From NCBI RefSeq assembly GCF_937616625.2, contig NC_065571.1, forward strand, positions 50,701,651 through 50,765,650: a stretch of DNA of 64,000 bases, read 5' to 3'. The notes under the pieces are model-generated. The model was not told the origin of the DNA. It made no database searches and saw only the letters and a list, made by a program, of their open reading frames with translations. A program made the translations under genes and the position numbers. Shown one piece after another: positions 10,546 through 20,847 of the stretch. The DNA comes from Mercurialis annua. Lineage: Eukaryota > Streptophyta > Magnoliopsida > Malpighiales > Euphorbiaceae. Numbering within the stretch: the stretch's first letter is position 1; each line of letters opens with the position of its first letter.

Positions 10546-13414
10546 CTAAAGCTTGATGATCTCTGGCTCAACCTTCTCCGGGGCAGCCTCCTTGTTCCCC
10601 TCCAAGGTATTGGGGACAGATAGCCCCTCCTGCGAATCCCGCCTGGCTGAAGAAGAAGCATCGACATGAATGTTGCCAGAACGGGTGGGAGAAGGGACAT
10701 CGGCAAGACTAAGAGGATCGGACCCTGGAAGGATGGACTCCAGGTCAGAAGGCCGATCCAATAAGTCCAGAGCAGCAAAAGGCCGCTCCGAAGATATAAG
10801 CAAGCCGAAGTCCTTCTCCTCAGGACTACCCCCCAAACCGGGAACAAGAGGCTTCTCGCCAGCCTTGGCAGGTCCCTGGACCCCTTGGGCAGACTGTTCG
10901 GCAACCTCAGCAGCACCTCCACCATCTTCAGACTTGATGGAGACAAACAAGTCTTGGGGAGAATCTGGCTCACTCTCACTGTTAACCCCCTCGGGAAAGC
11001 CATATAAGAATTCAACGTCCCCATCAGGATGACGCTCCAAGTAGGTACCCACGATGGCTTCAGTGAAGTCAGTCAGATCATTGGCTAGCTGGGCGGTGTT
11101 ACGGCGACGCCTCTCCTTCTCACGAATCAGCCTGCCTCGCTTCAAATAAAGCCTCTTCTCAGCAACTGAGACTTTATCGTTAAGGGCCGTGACGGTGGTA
11201 TCGAACTCCTTCTTGAGATCGTCATAATCAGTGCTTTTCAACACCACCTCTGCCGCCAGATTTTTATTTTCCTTCTTAAGGCGGGCGACCTCCTCAGACA
11301 GCACCCGCTGCTGCTTCACAGCACTCTCCCTCTCCCTGGATAATCTATCAACATCAGCACGAAGAGAGTCCAGCTTCTGAGTACACCCGCCATGTTCGCT
11401 GCGAAGGGAGTCATACTTTCCCTTCAACAGCTTGTACTCCGTCTTCAACTTCACCTGCCTCTCATCGTCGTTAAGACGGTTGGAGCGGTATTGACGGATG
11501 GCATAGGCAACCTAAACATAAAATAAAACTGAGTTAGAAAATAACCATCACGGGAAGAAGAAGGCAAAATGCTAAAGATAGAAAATTCAAACCTTTGCCA
11601 GGTTGGAAAAACAATCGTCCATCAGTGCGTGGTCCGGCCTCTTCAAATAATAGTCAACGTCCGAAGGGCAGCAGGAACCCCGGAAGATGTCATGGGCAAC
11701 GGCAGGACAACGTACAGTGGCATCGGCCCCATACTTCTGAAGGAGCAGGTCGACCTGAGTCACCATCACATCCCTCTTAGGCCTTTTCATCGAAGGTCCC
11801 TCCCCCTCAGTATCTTCGCCCCCTGAAGAAGGAGCTCGCCTTTTGCTACCGGTCGAAGCAGCCGGGGCAGTTTGGGGAGCCGGAGGAAGGGGTCGGGAAA
11901 GCTTCTCCTTCGCAGGAACCTCCATCTTATCCTTCCCCTTACCAGTGTAAGAGGGAACAGCAGGAGGAGGAGGGCCAGTGACAGGTTCCTTTATCTGGAA
12001 ACCCGGTAGCACCACCCTAGGAGTGGGAGCAGAATCATCACCCTTCTGAGAAGAAGGTGGCTTGCCTCCAGCCGTGGAAGGAACATCGCCTCCTTTCTTA
12101 GCAGGCGCCTTCTTAGCCTCAGAAGACGGCTTGGGATCAGCTTGGGGAAGGGCCTCCCTCTCTCGAGCCTCTCGACGAGCTCTCCTGTCCTCCATGACCT
12201 TCTGCTGAAGTTCCTTGAAGTTCGGCACTGAAAAGTCAAAGGAAAGAAAATTCAAAAAAACGCTTCACAAAAATTAAAAGGGAATAAAAACTTCATGGTA
12301 CAAACAAGGTACCAGAAGGACTAAGAGGCATAGAAGAAATATTAAGAGGGGAAGAAAGCAGTGGTTCGCCCATATCAGGGAACTCGTCTCCATTATCGGG
12401 CGATGTCTCCCTCTTGTCCTCACTCTTCTTCCTCTTTCCCCCTTTTTCACCCTGCACTCTCTTATTTCTCTTGGAGGCGACACTTTGGTCCCAGCCGAAA
12501 TAGGAATTTATCAGATTCACTACGTGCACCTTAGCGCCACCTCGAAGCAGACGCAACGTCTCTTTATCAACCTCGCTCAGGTTCGCCTTTTCCAACTTAA
12601 GGGGCCCTTCCACAAAAACATTCGGAATGGAGCCCCAACCCCCTTCCTTCTTGGCGATGACGAAGTTACCTTTCCACCGCTTCAAAGAATTGGGAAGGCC
12701 AGTGAAGGGAGATCTCCCGGGTTGCAAGTAGAAGAACTCGTCGCTTTTCTTCCTCCCCAGAGAATAGATCGCCCTAACAATCTCGTAGCCCACCTGTCTC
12801 TTCAGTTGGAGACCACGAATAAAAACTCCGGTCAAGTGACGGTGGGCATTAGGATGGAGTTGACCCAAGGGGATCTTAAAATTATCGAACACTTCTTGGG
12901 TAAAGAGGTCGAGTGGTAGCCTCAAACCCGCCTCAAAATCGTCAACAAAAAGCAACTGTTCATCATCCTTCAAGACCTGGCTAACAGCCGAACCCTCAGA
13001 TGGAATCCGAAGGCTGATGAAGGGGGGAATTTCGTACCTCGCCCTAATCCAAACTAGGGCTTCTTGACCCAGATTGATAGGCCACTCAGACAAGGGCTTT
13101 TTCTTACTAGAAGATGTCCCAGAGGAGACTTTACGTCTTTTAAAAACAAAATCCTCCTCGTCTCCTTCGTCATCACCCAGTTCACCATCTCCACCCTCAT
13201 CTCCACCAACGTCCTCAAGGGGAACCTCGCCCTCTGGCCCTCTGTCATCAACACCCTCCTCACTATCAGGGATCACCTTCTGAGACAACCCTTCCTCGTC
13301 AGATGACAACTCAACAAGGGTGGCAAGAGGAGCAGGGTAAGTAGGGTCACTGGCAGAACTCTCAGAAGAAGAGGAAGAAGAAGGGGAAGACATTGAAATC
13401 CTTAATGTAGACAT
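10546..13414 (-). CDS. Antisense three-exon gene inside the Tat element (Transposase_28-like protein)
   Basis: On the minus strand the exons are 13414-12313, 12227-11593 and 11511-10546. Introns of 85 and 81 bp have GT-AG borders (TTTTCAG and ATGTTTAG acceptors) and the phases join exactly, giving 900 residues. The start could be the first ATG (MSTLRIS) or the one seven codons later. The N-terminus is Ser- and acid-rich. Next is a globular region of about 200 residues (around 105-300, with VDDFEAGLRLPLDLF and WKGNFVI) resembling the 'putative gypsy-type transposon' family (Transposase_28, PF04195). A proline- and lysine-rich linker with likely nuclear signals follows, then a long coiled coil (exon 3, many heptads such as EEVARLKKENKNLAAEV) and an acidic tail. 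Antisense frames in this position are known from Tat elements; their role is unknown. The frame is intact, so it has probably been kept under selection within the element family. Confidence 0.82.
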
Positions 13415-13641
13415 CCTAAGAATATACTATCTGAAGGCAAACAAGAAGAAGGAAACAAGAAGACAAACAAAAATAGCTAAACCACTTACTGATTAAAAGA
13501 GAAAGTCTGGTGCTATGTAACTCGAAGAAAACCTGGCTGGAGAAATACGTCAACAGAAATACAGAATCAAAGAGAAAATTAACAGAAAAGCAGAGAGAAA
13601 AATTAAGAGTAAAAAACTTTTAATTAAAGAATATGTACCTC

Positions 13642-13649
13642 TTTTATAC
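13642..13649 (-). promoter_or_regulatory. TATA box candidate for the antisense gene
   Basis: On the minus strand TATAAAAG lies about 230 bp upstream of the antisense ATG at 13414. A second TATAAAAG-like site is at about 13711-13718. Either would give the antisense gene its own promoter, independent of the LTR. Confidence 0.5.
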
Positions 13650-13842
13650 ACTCGAATGCCTGACAGCAGGAAACTCCTCGAAATAATCAATGGAAAACCA
13701 AAAGTCGCGTTCTTTTATAGTCAAAAAACGCTTCAGATTCGTAACCGTTGCAGGAAACGTTTGAAATTCAAGTTGTTTCGAAAATTTCGGAAATTCGAAT
13801 TTTGAAAATTGGCGCTTCAAGTCTTTGACTTAGCAAGATTAT

Positions 13843-13852
13843 AAGGGGGGGA
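13843..13852 (+). other. Polypurine tract of the Tat element
   Basis: AAGGGGGGGA ends four bases before the 3' LTR (13857). This is the expected position of the primer for plus-strand DNA synthesis. Confidence 0.85.
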
Positions 13853-13856
13853 CATC

Positions 13857-14183
13857 TGATACCGACCTAATAATATTCGAACTCCAAGCATCGCCTAACG
13901 AATGCTATGCTCGCCCAACGAGCCTCCAAATCTCCCATCGCCCATATCTATCTCGGGCGGACTCATCCCGGTCTGCCATCTAGGCGACCTCATCCACTCC
14001 GTTCCCTGACACCCACTACCCGGGATAATCGGAAACGTGCCTTCACCATTATCAATAATCGTGGGGCAAACCCACGATTTACCAGATAACCACCGCCTTA
14101 AACTCATTATAAAAGGAAGCCACCGAACGCTGAGAAGGGTAAGCAGAAATCAGACTTAAATACTCTTACATTCATTTACCTAC
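13857..14183 (+). repeat. 3' LTR of the Tat element, first part
   Basis: 327 bp, identical by eye to 4128-4454. The LTR is interrupted after CCTAC by the insertion at 14184 and resumes at 16749. The hairpin and TATA box are present in this part. Confidence 0.95.
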
Positions 14184-14690
14184 TGTTCGCAGGAAAATAT
14201 TTCCAAGCTCGAATCTTTGAATTTATAGATGGGTACTGTGTGGATCGATGCTTTAACCGGTTCGGTCCGAAAAGTTGAACAGGGTTTGATTTATCTAAAT
14301 TAAAACATTAATCTGGAGGTTAAGAAACCCAGGCGAGATTAATATTTGAACTACTCCTACTCCTAAATTAACCAACCACGGGGGTTGGGGATAGAAAAGC
14401 ACAGGGCTTTGAAGTTTGTGTTTGATTGATAATTTGAGTTGTAGAGAATACAAACCTAAAGCTAGCTATTTATAGGGAACAAACCCTAAATAGAAAACTT
14501 AGTCTAATGAGATACAATCTCTTATTTAGATAAATACTAAGCTAAATAACAAAGATAATGACTAAAAATAAGATAATGACTAAAAAAGATAACTATTAAA
14601 CTAAGATAGGAACAAAAAGATAGTTGATGGCTTTTGGGCTCAAAAAACCCGAATTAGCCCATATGAGCTCTTTTTGGGTCAGTGCAAACA
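14184..14690 (-). repeat. LTR of the nested element (left copy, 3' LTR in its own sense)
   Basis: 507 bp with TGTT...AACA ends. It is identical by eye to 16237-16743. Confidence 0.93.
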
Positions 14691-14701
14691 ATGCCCCCCA
14701 C

Positions 14702-14805
14702 GTCTTTTTAGCTGAATGTCAAGTAAGGTGAGAAGACGTATTTTTATCGCGTGTCTTTTTAGCTGGATGTCAAAAAAAACGAAGAGACGTAATTTTATCG
14801 CATGT
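14702..14805. repeat. Two-copy tandem repeat in the nested element
   Basis: GTCTTTTTAGCTG(A/G)ATGTCAA followed by GACGTA and TTTTATCGC appears twice with a period of about 51 bp. It sits immediately inside the polypurine tract. Confidence 0.6.
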
Positions 14806-15663
14806 CAAAATCATTTAATAATCGGTCACTTAAACCGAAAATCTGAATCAACGCTAGCACATTTGTTTTGGGCGATATTTGTAACAGCACATTTGATCGG
14901 TCTTATTGAGACTTATAAATATTTGGCCGATCAAAATATTTGTTCCATACGTACAATCACAAAACCAAATTAATTGATCACTGCACTAGATCGGCCATAA
15001 TAAAATGAAAATAAACACAGTTGGCCGATCCTAGAAATAAATCAACCGCGATGTATGATTTGACCGTCTTCATAATATGAATAAGAAAGACATTGAACTT
15101 CCAAGTATCAATTTGATGCGATTTTACTGGCCACTAAATTCAAAAGAATTTTCCTTCATGCCGATTTACAAGTGGACAATCATATTATAAATTAATTACC
15201 AAATTTAATCACCCGTCCATAACGTAGAAATGAAACTCAGCAACTTTCAAAATCATGGTCCATGCAAAAAGAGGAATATGGCCCGCCTAGTGTAAGACTT
15301 TGTAAAATAAATTGTTGAAAACCACTTACATATTCTTTTTTGATGCATCATGGGGGCCTATCATTTCACTTGTATGATTATTGATCGCCATGTTGGCATG
15401 CACTTGCTGCACATATTTCTCCCTTTGATTCTTTCAATCTCGACTTCAATTTTAATTGGACGACCTTTTAACCATGCAAATAAATTGTCTAATTTTATCA
15501 AGAATATTCGAATCAATATCTTGTCAAAATTAGATTTTAATCGGCCAACAAGGATACATTTGTGTACCCTTCTAAATTCAGGCCGATTAACAACTTTGTA
15601 CCGCCATAATCATGTCACGCCTTCCTCGGCCGATACTCCTTGAACTCCAAATCTAATTCAGTG

Positions 15664-15918
15664 TTAAGATAACTCGGCCTTTCTATTTGCAGTCTCGGCG
15701 ATATATTGTCCCAGTAATTTCATAACACTCGTTAAACTTTCAAGATCCGCCTTTTTCTCCCTCTGAATTGTTTCGATGGCTCCTTCCATCCGATTCCTCG
15801 CCTTATCAAATACCCGCCGATTTTTCTGGGCTACCTCATCACGTATGGTTATAAAATCGGCACTTGATAGTGAGGGGCGAATGGGAGGTAAGCTACAGAC
15901 ATAGTCATTTGTCTCCTT
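15664..15918 (-). pseudogene. Short coding-like remnant in the nested element
   Basis: In the element's own sense there is an open frame of about 84 codons ending at TAA (15664-15666), in helix-rich style (for example RDEVAQKNRRVFDKARNRME and SVMKLLGQYIAE). It has no clear start codon. It resembles a coiled-coil or Gag-like fragment, but I do not recognise the family. An adjoining open frame (15920-16126) is in another phase. Confidence 0.35.
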
Positions 15919-15960
15919 CTCATGTACTTAGTTCAGATGCTTGACTCCGAGGTCGACAGT

Positions 15961-16060
15961 CGTCGTCCCAGCGGGGGGTACGTCGGTCCCCTTTTGCGGC
16001 TGAAACTCGACGGTCGTTGTCACAACGGGGGGTACGTCGGTCCCCTTTTGCGGTTGTAAC
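15961..16060. repeat. 54-bp tandem repeat, two copies, near the primer site of the nested element
   Basis: CGGGGGGTACGTCGGTCCCC starts at 15972 and again at 16026. In the minus-strand frame it gives two copies of AKGDRRTPR. Confidence 0.7.
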
Positions 16061-16213
16061 CCTGACTTGTCGCCCTTTGTCATTATCTACTCCAAGTTTG
16101 AGTCTGAATCTCCTGACGATGTGCAACCTACTTCGGATTGGACTCGGCTATTTGAACGAGTGCACCTGTAACTTTTCTTCGTAGTTCCGGTTTTTGTGCT
16201 CACCATAAACGCG

Positions 16214-16231
16214 TCCCCAGTGGAGTCGCCA
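16214..16231 (-). other. Primer binding site of the nested element (tRNA-Arg type)
   Basis: The minus strand reads TGGCGACTCCACTGGGGA, five bases inside the LTR at 16237. It ends in the complement of a CCA-tailed tRNA whose acceptor arm (GGAGTCG-CCA) fits plant tRNA-Arg. The tRNA assignment is from memory. Confidence 0.65.
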
Positions 16232-16236
16232 AAAGA

Positions 16237-16743
16237 TGTTCGCAGGAAAATATTTCCAAGCTCGAATCTTTGAATTTATAGATGGGTACTGTGTGGATCG
16301 ATGCTTTAACCGGTTCGGTCCGAAAAGTTGAACAGGGTTTGATTTATCTAAATTAAAACATTAATCTGGAGGTTAAGAAACCCAGGCGAGATTAATATTT
16401 GAACTACTCCTACTCCTAAATTAACCAACCACGGGGGTTGGGGATAGAAAAGCACAGGGCTTTGAAGTTTGTGTTTGATTGATAATTTGAGTTGTAGAGA
16501 ATACAAACCTAAAGCTAGCTATTTATAGGGAACAAACCCTAAATAGAAAACTTAGTCTAATGAGATACAATCTCTTATTTAGATAAATACTAAGCTAAAT
16601 AACAAAGATAATGACTAAAAATAAGATAATGACTAAAAAAGATAACTATTAAACTAAGATAGGAACAAAAAGATAGTTGATGGCTTTTGGGCTCAAAAAA
16701 CCCGAATTAGCCCATATGAGCTCTTTTTGGGTCAGTGCAAACA
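16237..16743 (-). repeat. LTR of the nested element (right copy, 5' LTR in its own sense)
   Basis: 507 bp and identical by eye to 14184-14690. It is followed by the target duplication CCTAC. Confidence 0.93.
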
Positions 16744-16748
16744 CCTAC

Positions 16749-16879
16749 CAAAAAACCCTCTCTGACTTAAGCATCGGAGTGGCTTTCAGGCTGAGCAAGC
16801 CTGAGGTCCTTTGAGCTTATATTTGTTACTTGTGCAGGAAAAATAGTACAGGCGACCCCTTAAAGATCGACTTGTATCA
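16749..16879 (+). repeat. 3' LTR of the Tat element, second part
   Basis: 131 bp, identical by eye to 4455-4585. It ends GTATCA, followed by the target duplication CTAAG. Confidence 0.95.
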
Positions 16880-16884
16880 CTAAG

Positions 16885-17719
16885 TATGAGTATTAATTTC
16901 ATAATGAATTTAACTATGACTTTAATTTACTGACCATCTTCAAATGTAATTATTACCATAAGTTATTCCAGTACTTCCATATTTGACTTATGAAAATGGA
17001 TGAATAATCAATCAAATCCCCACAATTCCATTTCCAAACTTACCCATTCTGCCAGCTGTCCACCTTACTACGTGGGGCCAATCGACCAGATCAACCTCCA
17101 CACCGACAACAAATAGAAACCCCTGAACCGTAAAAATATACTAATACAGTCACAATCAACGAACATCATACGCATCGTACACTAATTAAAATAATCCCGC
17201 ACTTATCCTAACAAATCTCCTCCCCCTTTCTCTCCTCATCATTTTTAATCTTCAGACAAGCTCCCCAAAACACATCCCCGTCACTTCCGGCGATCTAGCT
17301 GTCTCCCTCATCTATTTCTAGATCTCTGATCAAATCAACGGCTTCTTTTCCTCCACGTGTTCTCCGGACATAGCCTCATACAAATCCGCTTTTTTCTCTC
17401 GTTTCATTTCATTTCCTTTCGTTTTCGGACGAGAGAATCTAGAGAAGAAATTAAAAGAAAATCCAGTCGCCGTTTTGGCATCTTAACTGCTGTGTTTTGG
17501 TAGATCCGACGCCGTTTTCCGCGAACCCGGGAATTTCTGTTGCCGGATCTACACCGAGCACCGTATAAAAAAACAGAGAAGGTAAGTAAGATTTGAATTA
17601 AATCTTCATTAATTATAAACTGAAATTTTATTTGATTAGAATTTGGAACTGAGAATAATTCAATTAAATTGCATTAATTATAATTATGTAGATCATTTTG
17701 TTTTGATCCGACGGTCAAG
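16885..17719 (+). promoter_or_regulatory. Promoter and 5' UTR of the ANTH gene, with a 5' UTR intron
   Basis: AT-rich upstream DNA gives way to a pyrimidine- and CG-richer leader from about 17210. A likely 5' UTR intron runs from 17582 to 17691 (GTAAGTAAG donor, TTATGTAG acceptor) and leaves a 28-base leader before the ATG. I could not fix a TATA box. Confidence 0.6.
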
Positions 17720-19741
17720 ATGGCGCCGAGCACGATAAGGAAAGCGATCGGGACCGTTAAGGATCAGACCAGCATAGGAATAGCTAAAGTAGCTAGCAAC
17801 ATGGCGCCGGAGCTAGAAGTTGCGATAGTTAAAGCGACAAGCCACGACGATGATCCGGCGAACGAGAAGTACATACGTGAGATCTTAAATTTAACCTCGT
17901 ATTCACGAGGTTATGTTCACGCGTGTGTTGCTGCGGTTTCGAAGCGTCTGGGGAAAACCAGAGACTGGATTGTTGCGTTAAAAGCGTTGATGCTTGTTCA
18001 TAGGTTGTTAAATGAAGGAGATCCGCTTCTTCAGGAGGAGATTTTGTATGCCACGAGGAGAGGTACTAGGTTGTTGAATATGTCTGATTTTCGAGATGAA
18101 GCGCATTCTAGTTCGTGGGATCACTCGGCTTTTGTCAGGACTTATGCTATGTATTTGGATCAGAAACTTGAATTGATTTTGTTTGACCATAAAGGAAAGC
18201 CCTCGGGCGGCGGAGGAGGTGGCGGTGGAAGTGGTGGTAATAGTGCACATGGTTATGAAATTGAAAGATATGGTGGTGGTGGAGGCGGTGGTGGTAGAGG
18301 TGATTTTAGGTCACCGCCCCAGCGTTCTTATGAGTATAGTGATTACGGTGATCATAGAGGGGGTGGTGATCAGGGGTATGGAGGTAATTCTGGAATGAGG
18401 AGATCTAGGTCTTTTGGCGACATGAGTGATACAGTTTCGCGAGATGAGAGGAAATCGATGACTCCATTGAGGGAAATGAAAGTCGAGAGGATTTTCGGTA
18501 AAATGACACATTTGCAAAGGTTGTTGGATAGGGTGTTGTCGTGTCGGCCAACGGGGTTAGCGAAGAACAGTAGGCTGATATTGGTTGCGCTTTATCCTGT
18601 CGTTAGAGAGAGTTTTCAGTTGTATGCTGATATTTGTGAGGTTTTGGCTGTTTTGCTTGATAAATTCTTTGATATGGAGTATCCTGATTGTGTTAAAGCT
18701 TTTGAGGCTTATGCAAGCGCGGCAAAACAGATCGATGAGCTAATTATGTTCTATAATTGGTGCAAAGATGTCGGCGTGGCGAGATCATCAGAGTATCCTG
18801 ATGTGCAGAAAATCACAAGTAAACTATTGGAGACTTTGGAGGAGTTTGTGAGAGATAGAGCGAAACAATCCAAGAGTCCTGAGAGGAAACAAATAGAGGC
18901 CCCTCCTCCTGTTGCTCAAGAAGAGGAAGAGCCTGTGCCTGACATGAACGAAATTAAGGCGTTGCCTCCACCGGAGAATTACACTCCGGCACCTCCACCT
19001 CCTGAGCCAGAGCAGCCTAAACCTCAGAAACCGCAGTTTACTGACGATTTGGTAAATCTAAGAGATGAAACTGTCTCTGCTGATGATCAAGGCAATAGAT
19101 TTGCTCTGGCTTTGTTTGCTGGGCCAGCTGCTAATAGCGGAAATGGCTCATGGGAAGCGTTCCCATCCGACGGAGATTCTCAAGTGACCTCAGCTTGGCA
19201 AAACCCAGCTGCTGAACAAGGCAAGGCAGATTGGGAATTGGCATTGGTTGAGACAGCAAGTAATTTATCAAAGCAAAAGGCAGATTTGGGCGGTGGTCTT
19301 GATCCACTGCTGTTAAATGGCATGTATGATCAAGGAATTGTGAGGCAACATGTTAGCACTGCACAATTGAGTGGAGGTAGTGCTAGCAGCGTCGCGCTGC
19401 CGGCTACTGGGAAGAGCGCAACTCCTGTGTTGGCTCTGCCCGCGCCAGATGGAACAGTTGAAACATTTAATCAGGATCCATTCGCTGCTTCGTTGTGCAT
19501 TCCGCCGCCATCTTACGTGCAAATGTCCGATATGGAGAAGAAGCAGCATTTACTTGTACAGGAGCAAGGAGTTTGGAACCAGTATGCTAGGGATGGAATG
19601 CAAGGTCAAACTAGTTTGGCCAAAATCAGCGGCAATGGAGCCGGATACTACAATCCGGGGCCAATGCCGATGATGCCTTACGGAATGCCGCCCGTCAATG
19701 GAATGGGGCAACCCGGCGGGTATTACTACAATCCTTACTGA
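17720..19741 (+). CDS. ANTH-domain clathrin assembly protein (AP180/CALM type)
   Basis: A single-exon frame of 673 residues starting MAPSTIRKAIGTVKDQTS. The N-terminal ANTH domain (about 25-390) binds phosphoinositides. Its signature region includes NEKYIREILNLTS, LGKTRDWIVALKALMLVHRL and the SSSWDHSAFVRTYA segment. The domain is split by a glycine-rich insert (about 158-215). The C-terminal half is disordered, Pro/Glu-rich, with appendage-binding type motifs such as QDPF near residue 585, and ends PGGYYYNPY. The protein should act at the plasma membrane or trans-Golgi network in clathrin-coated vesicle formation. Length and layout match the Arabidopsis proteins encoded by At4g32285 and At2g25430. 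Its position next to the GT14 and KIX genes supports orthology to this pair. Confidence 0.93.
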   Translation: MAPSTIRKAIGTVKDQTSIGIAKVASNMAPELEVAIVKATSHDDDPANEKYIREILNLTSYSRGYVHACVAAVSKRLGKTRDWIVALKALMLVHRLLNEGDPLLQEEILYATRRGTRLLNMSDFRDEAHSSSWDHSAFVRTYAMYLDQKLELILFDHKGKPSGGGGGGGGSGGNSAHGYEIERYGGGGGGGGRGDFRSPPQRSYEYSDYGDHRGGGDQGYGGNSGMRRSRSFGDMSDTVSRDERKSMTPLREMKVERIFGKMTHLQRLLDRVLSCRPTGLAKNSRLILVALYPVVRESFQLYADICEVLAVLLDKFFDMEYPDCVKAFEAYASAAKQIDELIMFYNWCKDVGVARSSEYPDVQKITSKLLETLEEFVRDRAKQSKSPERKQIEAPPPVAQEEEEPVPDMNEIKALPPPENYTPAPPPPEPEQPKPQKPQFTDDLVNLRDETVSADDQGNRFALALFAGPAANSGNGSWEAFPSDGDSQVTSAWQNPAAEQGKADWELALVETASNLSKQKADLGGGLDPLLLNGMYDQGIVRQHVSTAQLSGGSASSVALPATGKSATPVLALPAPDGTVETFNQDPFAASLCIPPPSYVQMSDMEKKQHLLVQEQGVWNQYARDGMQGQTSLAKISGNGAGYYNPGPMPMMPYGMPPVNGMGQPGGYYYNPY

Positions 19742-20847
19742 TTTTTATTCTGTTTATCCATAGATGAATTCTCTTTGTTAATGTTATGTTGATGATCTTT
19801 ATAGTTTTGTTTTGTTTTTCCTTGAGTCCTTTTTCAAGGATGTGATGTCCTGCAATTTGTGCACAAAATGGGATCGAGAGGGGAAGGGAGAGACTGAAAT
19901 TCTATGAATTAATGATTGTGGGTAATTTTGGGAGACCTGTAATTCATATTTTGTGATCTGTAATACTAGCATTTTCTTTGTTTGAAAACACGAACTTAGA
20001 AACTTACTGCTATCTAGGCGTGTGTGAAAACCGAACTTAACTGATAAATTCGTTTCGGCCGATTTGACACGATTAAAAAAAATTATCTATTTTTGGTTTG
20101 AGCTGAATGTACCCTACTGCAATCTGTGTTTTATGTTTTTGAACCCAAATTTAGACATATGTGCCGTGGCTAATTTTGTCCTTTAAAACAAATGATTGGT
20201 CATTCTATGAAAAAGTAGATGTGTGTTCTTTTATTTTGAAATTTAGCGTTACAAATTTGGGAAAATGACAAATTTAAAAGCATATGGCATTGCTAAAATC
20301 CAGTTGGATTTTTAAACTTAAACTATGTTTTGGGTAGATATGGATTCGATTATAAATAGATTAAAGGCAGCGTGATTAACAATTGAAGTTACATTTTTGT
20401 ACTTTTATTTGGGCAGTATCAACGGGTATATATAGTTTCTGAGAAACAGGGGACTTAAATCCATGTAAAGGTGTCTAGAAACTTGTAATAATCTGTTTTG
20501 TAAATCCTTAAAAAATTGCACTTTTATATTGTAAAGAAGGGCATTGGATTCCATCTACTTTAAGCTTTTATGTTTGTTAATTTCTTGTCCTAATTTTTCT
20601 TATTCCTTGTTCATCAAGCCCTCTACGACTGAGTGGTCTGGTGGATGGTGGTGGTATAGATTAAGGTTGTGTATGGTTGGATTTGAATTAATTTGATTTT
20701 ATTCCACTCAACAAAATTTTAATTTTAGTTATTCTATAGGATATATGAAAACGCAATTATGCCTAATATTGACAGTTGAAATAATTTAAATTTTAAATAT
20801 TTAATTTGACTTCATTCATTTATATATAAACTTAAACTAAAATTATA

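Larger units (their letters stand above)
14184..16743 (-). mobile_element. Non-autonomous LTR retrotransposon nested in the 3' LTR
   Basis: 2,560 bp flanked by the 5-bp duplication CCTAC (14179-14183 and 16744-16748). The two 507-bp LTRs (14184-14690 and 16237-16743) are the same length and identical by eye, so the insertion is very young. Orientation is set by the primer site TGGCGACTCCACTGGGGA (minus strand, 16214-16231), probably complementary to tRNA-Arg, and by the polypurine tract GTGGGGGGCAT next to the other LTR (minus strand, 14691-14701). There is no gag or pol, so it must be moved by enzymes made elsewhere. Its tRNA-Arg type primer site differs from that of its host element, which suggests a different helper family, possibly Ogre-like. 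Confidence 0.92.
4128..16879 (+). mobile_element. Complete Ty3/gypsy LTR retrotransposon, Tat type, with a nested insertion
   Basis: The element is bounded by a perfect 5-bp target duplication, CTAAG at 4123-4127 and 16880-16884. Each LTR is 458 bp, starts TGATAC and ends GTATCA. The 3' LTR is split by another element (14184-16743) but reassembles to exactly 458 bp, and by eye it is identical to the 5' LTR, so insertion was recent. Inside are a tRNA-Phe primer site, one gag-pol frame (4661-10048), a spacer, an antisense spliced gene (10546-13414) and a polypurine tract (13843-13852). The second RNase H domain after the RT-linked one, and the antisense frame before the 3' LTR, place it in the Tat group (Ogre/Retand/Grande relatives). 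Without the nested insert the element is about 10.2 kb. Confidence 0.95.

Noticed and set aside
10670..13306. Plus-strand open frames across the antisense gene
   Set aside because: They are shadows of the minus-strand spliced gene; they carry no motifs and break at its introns.
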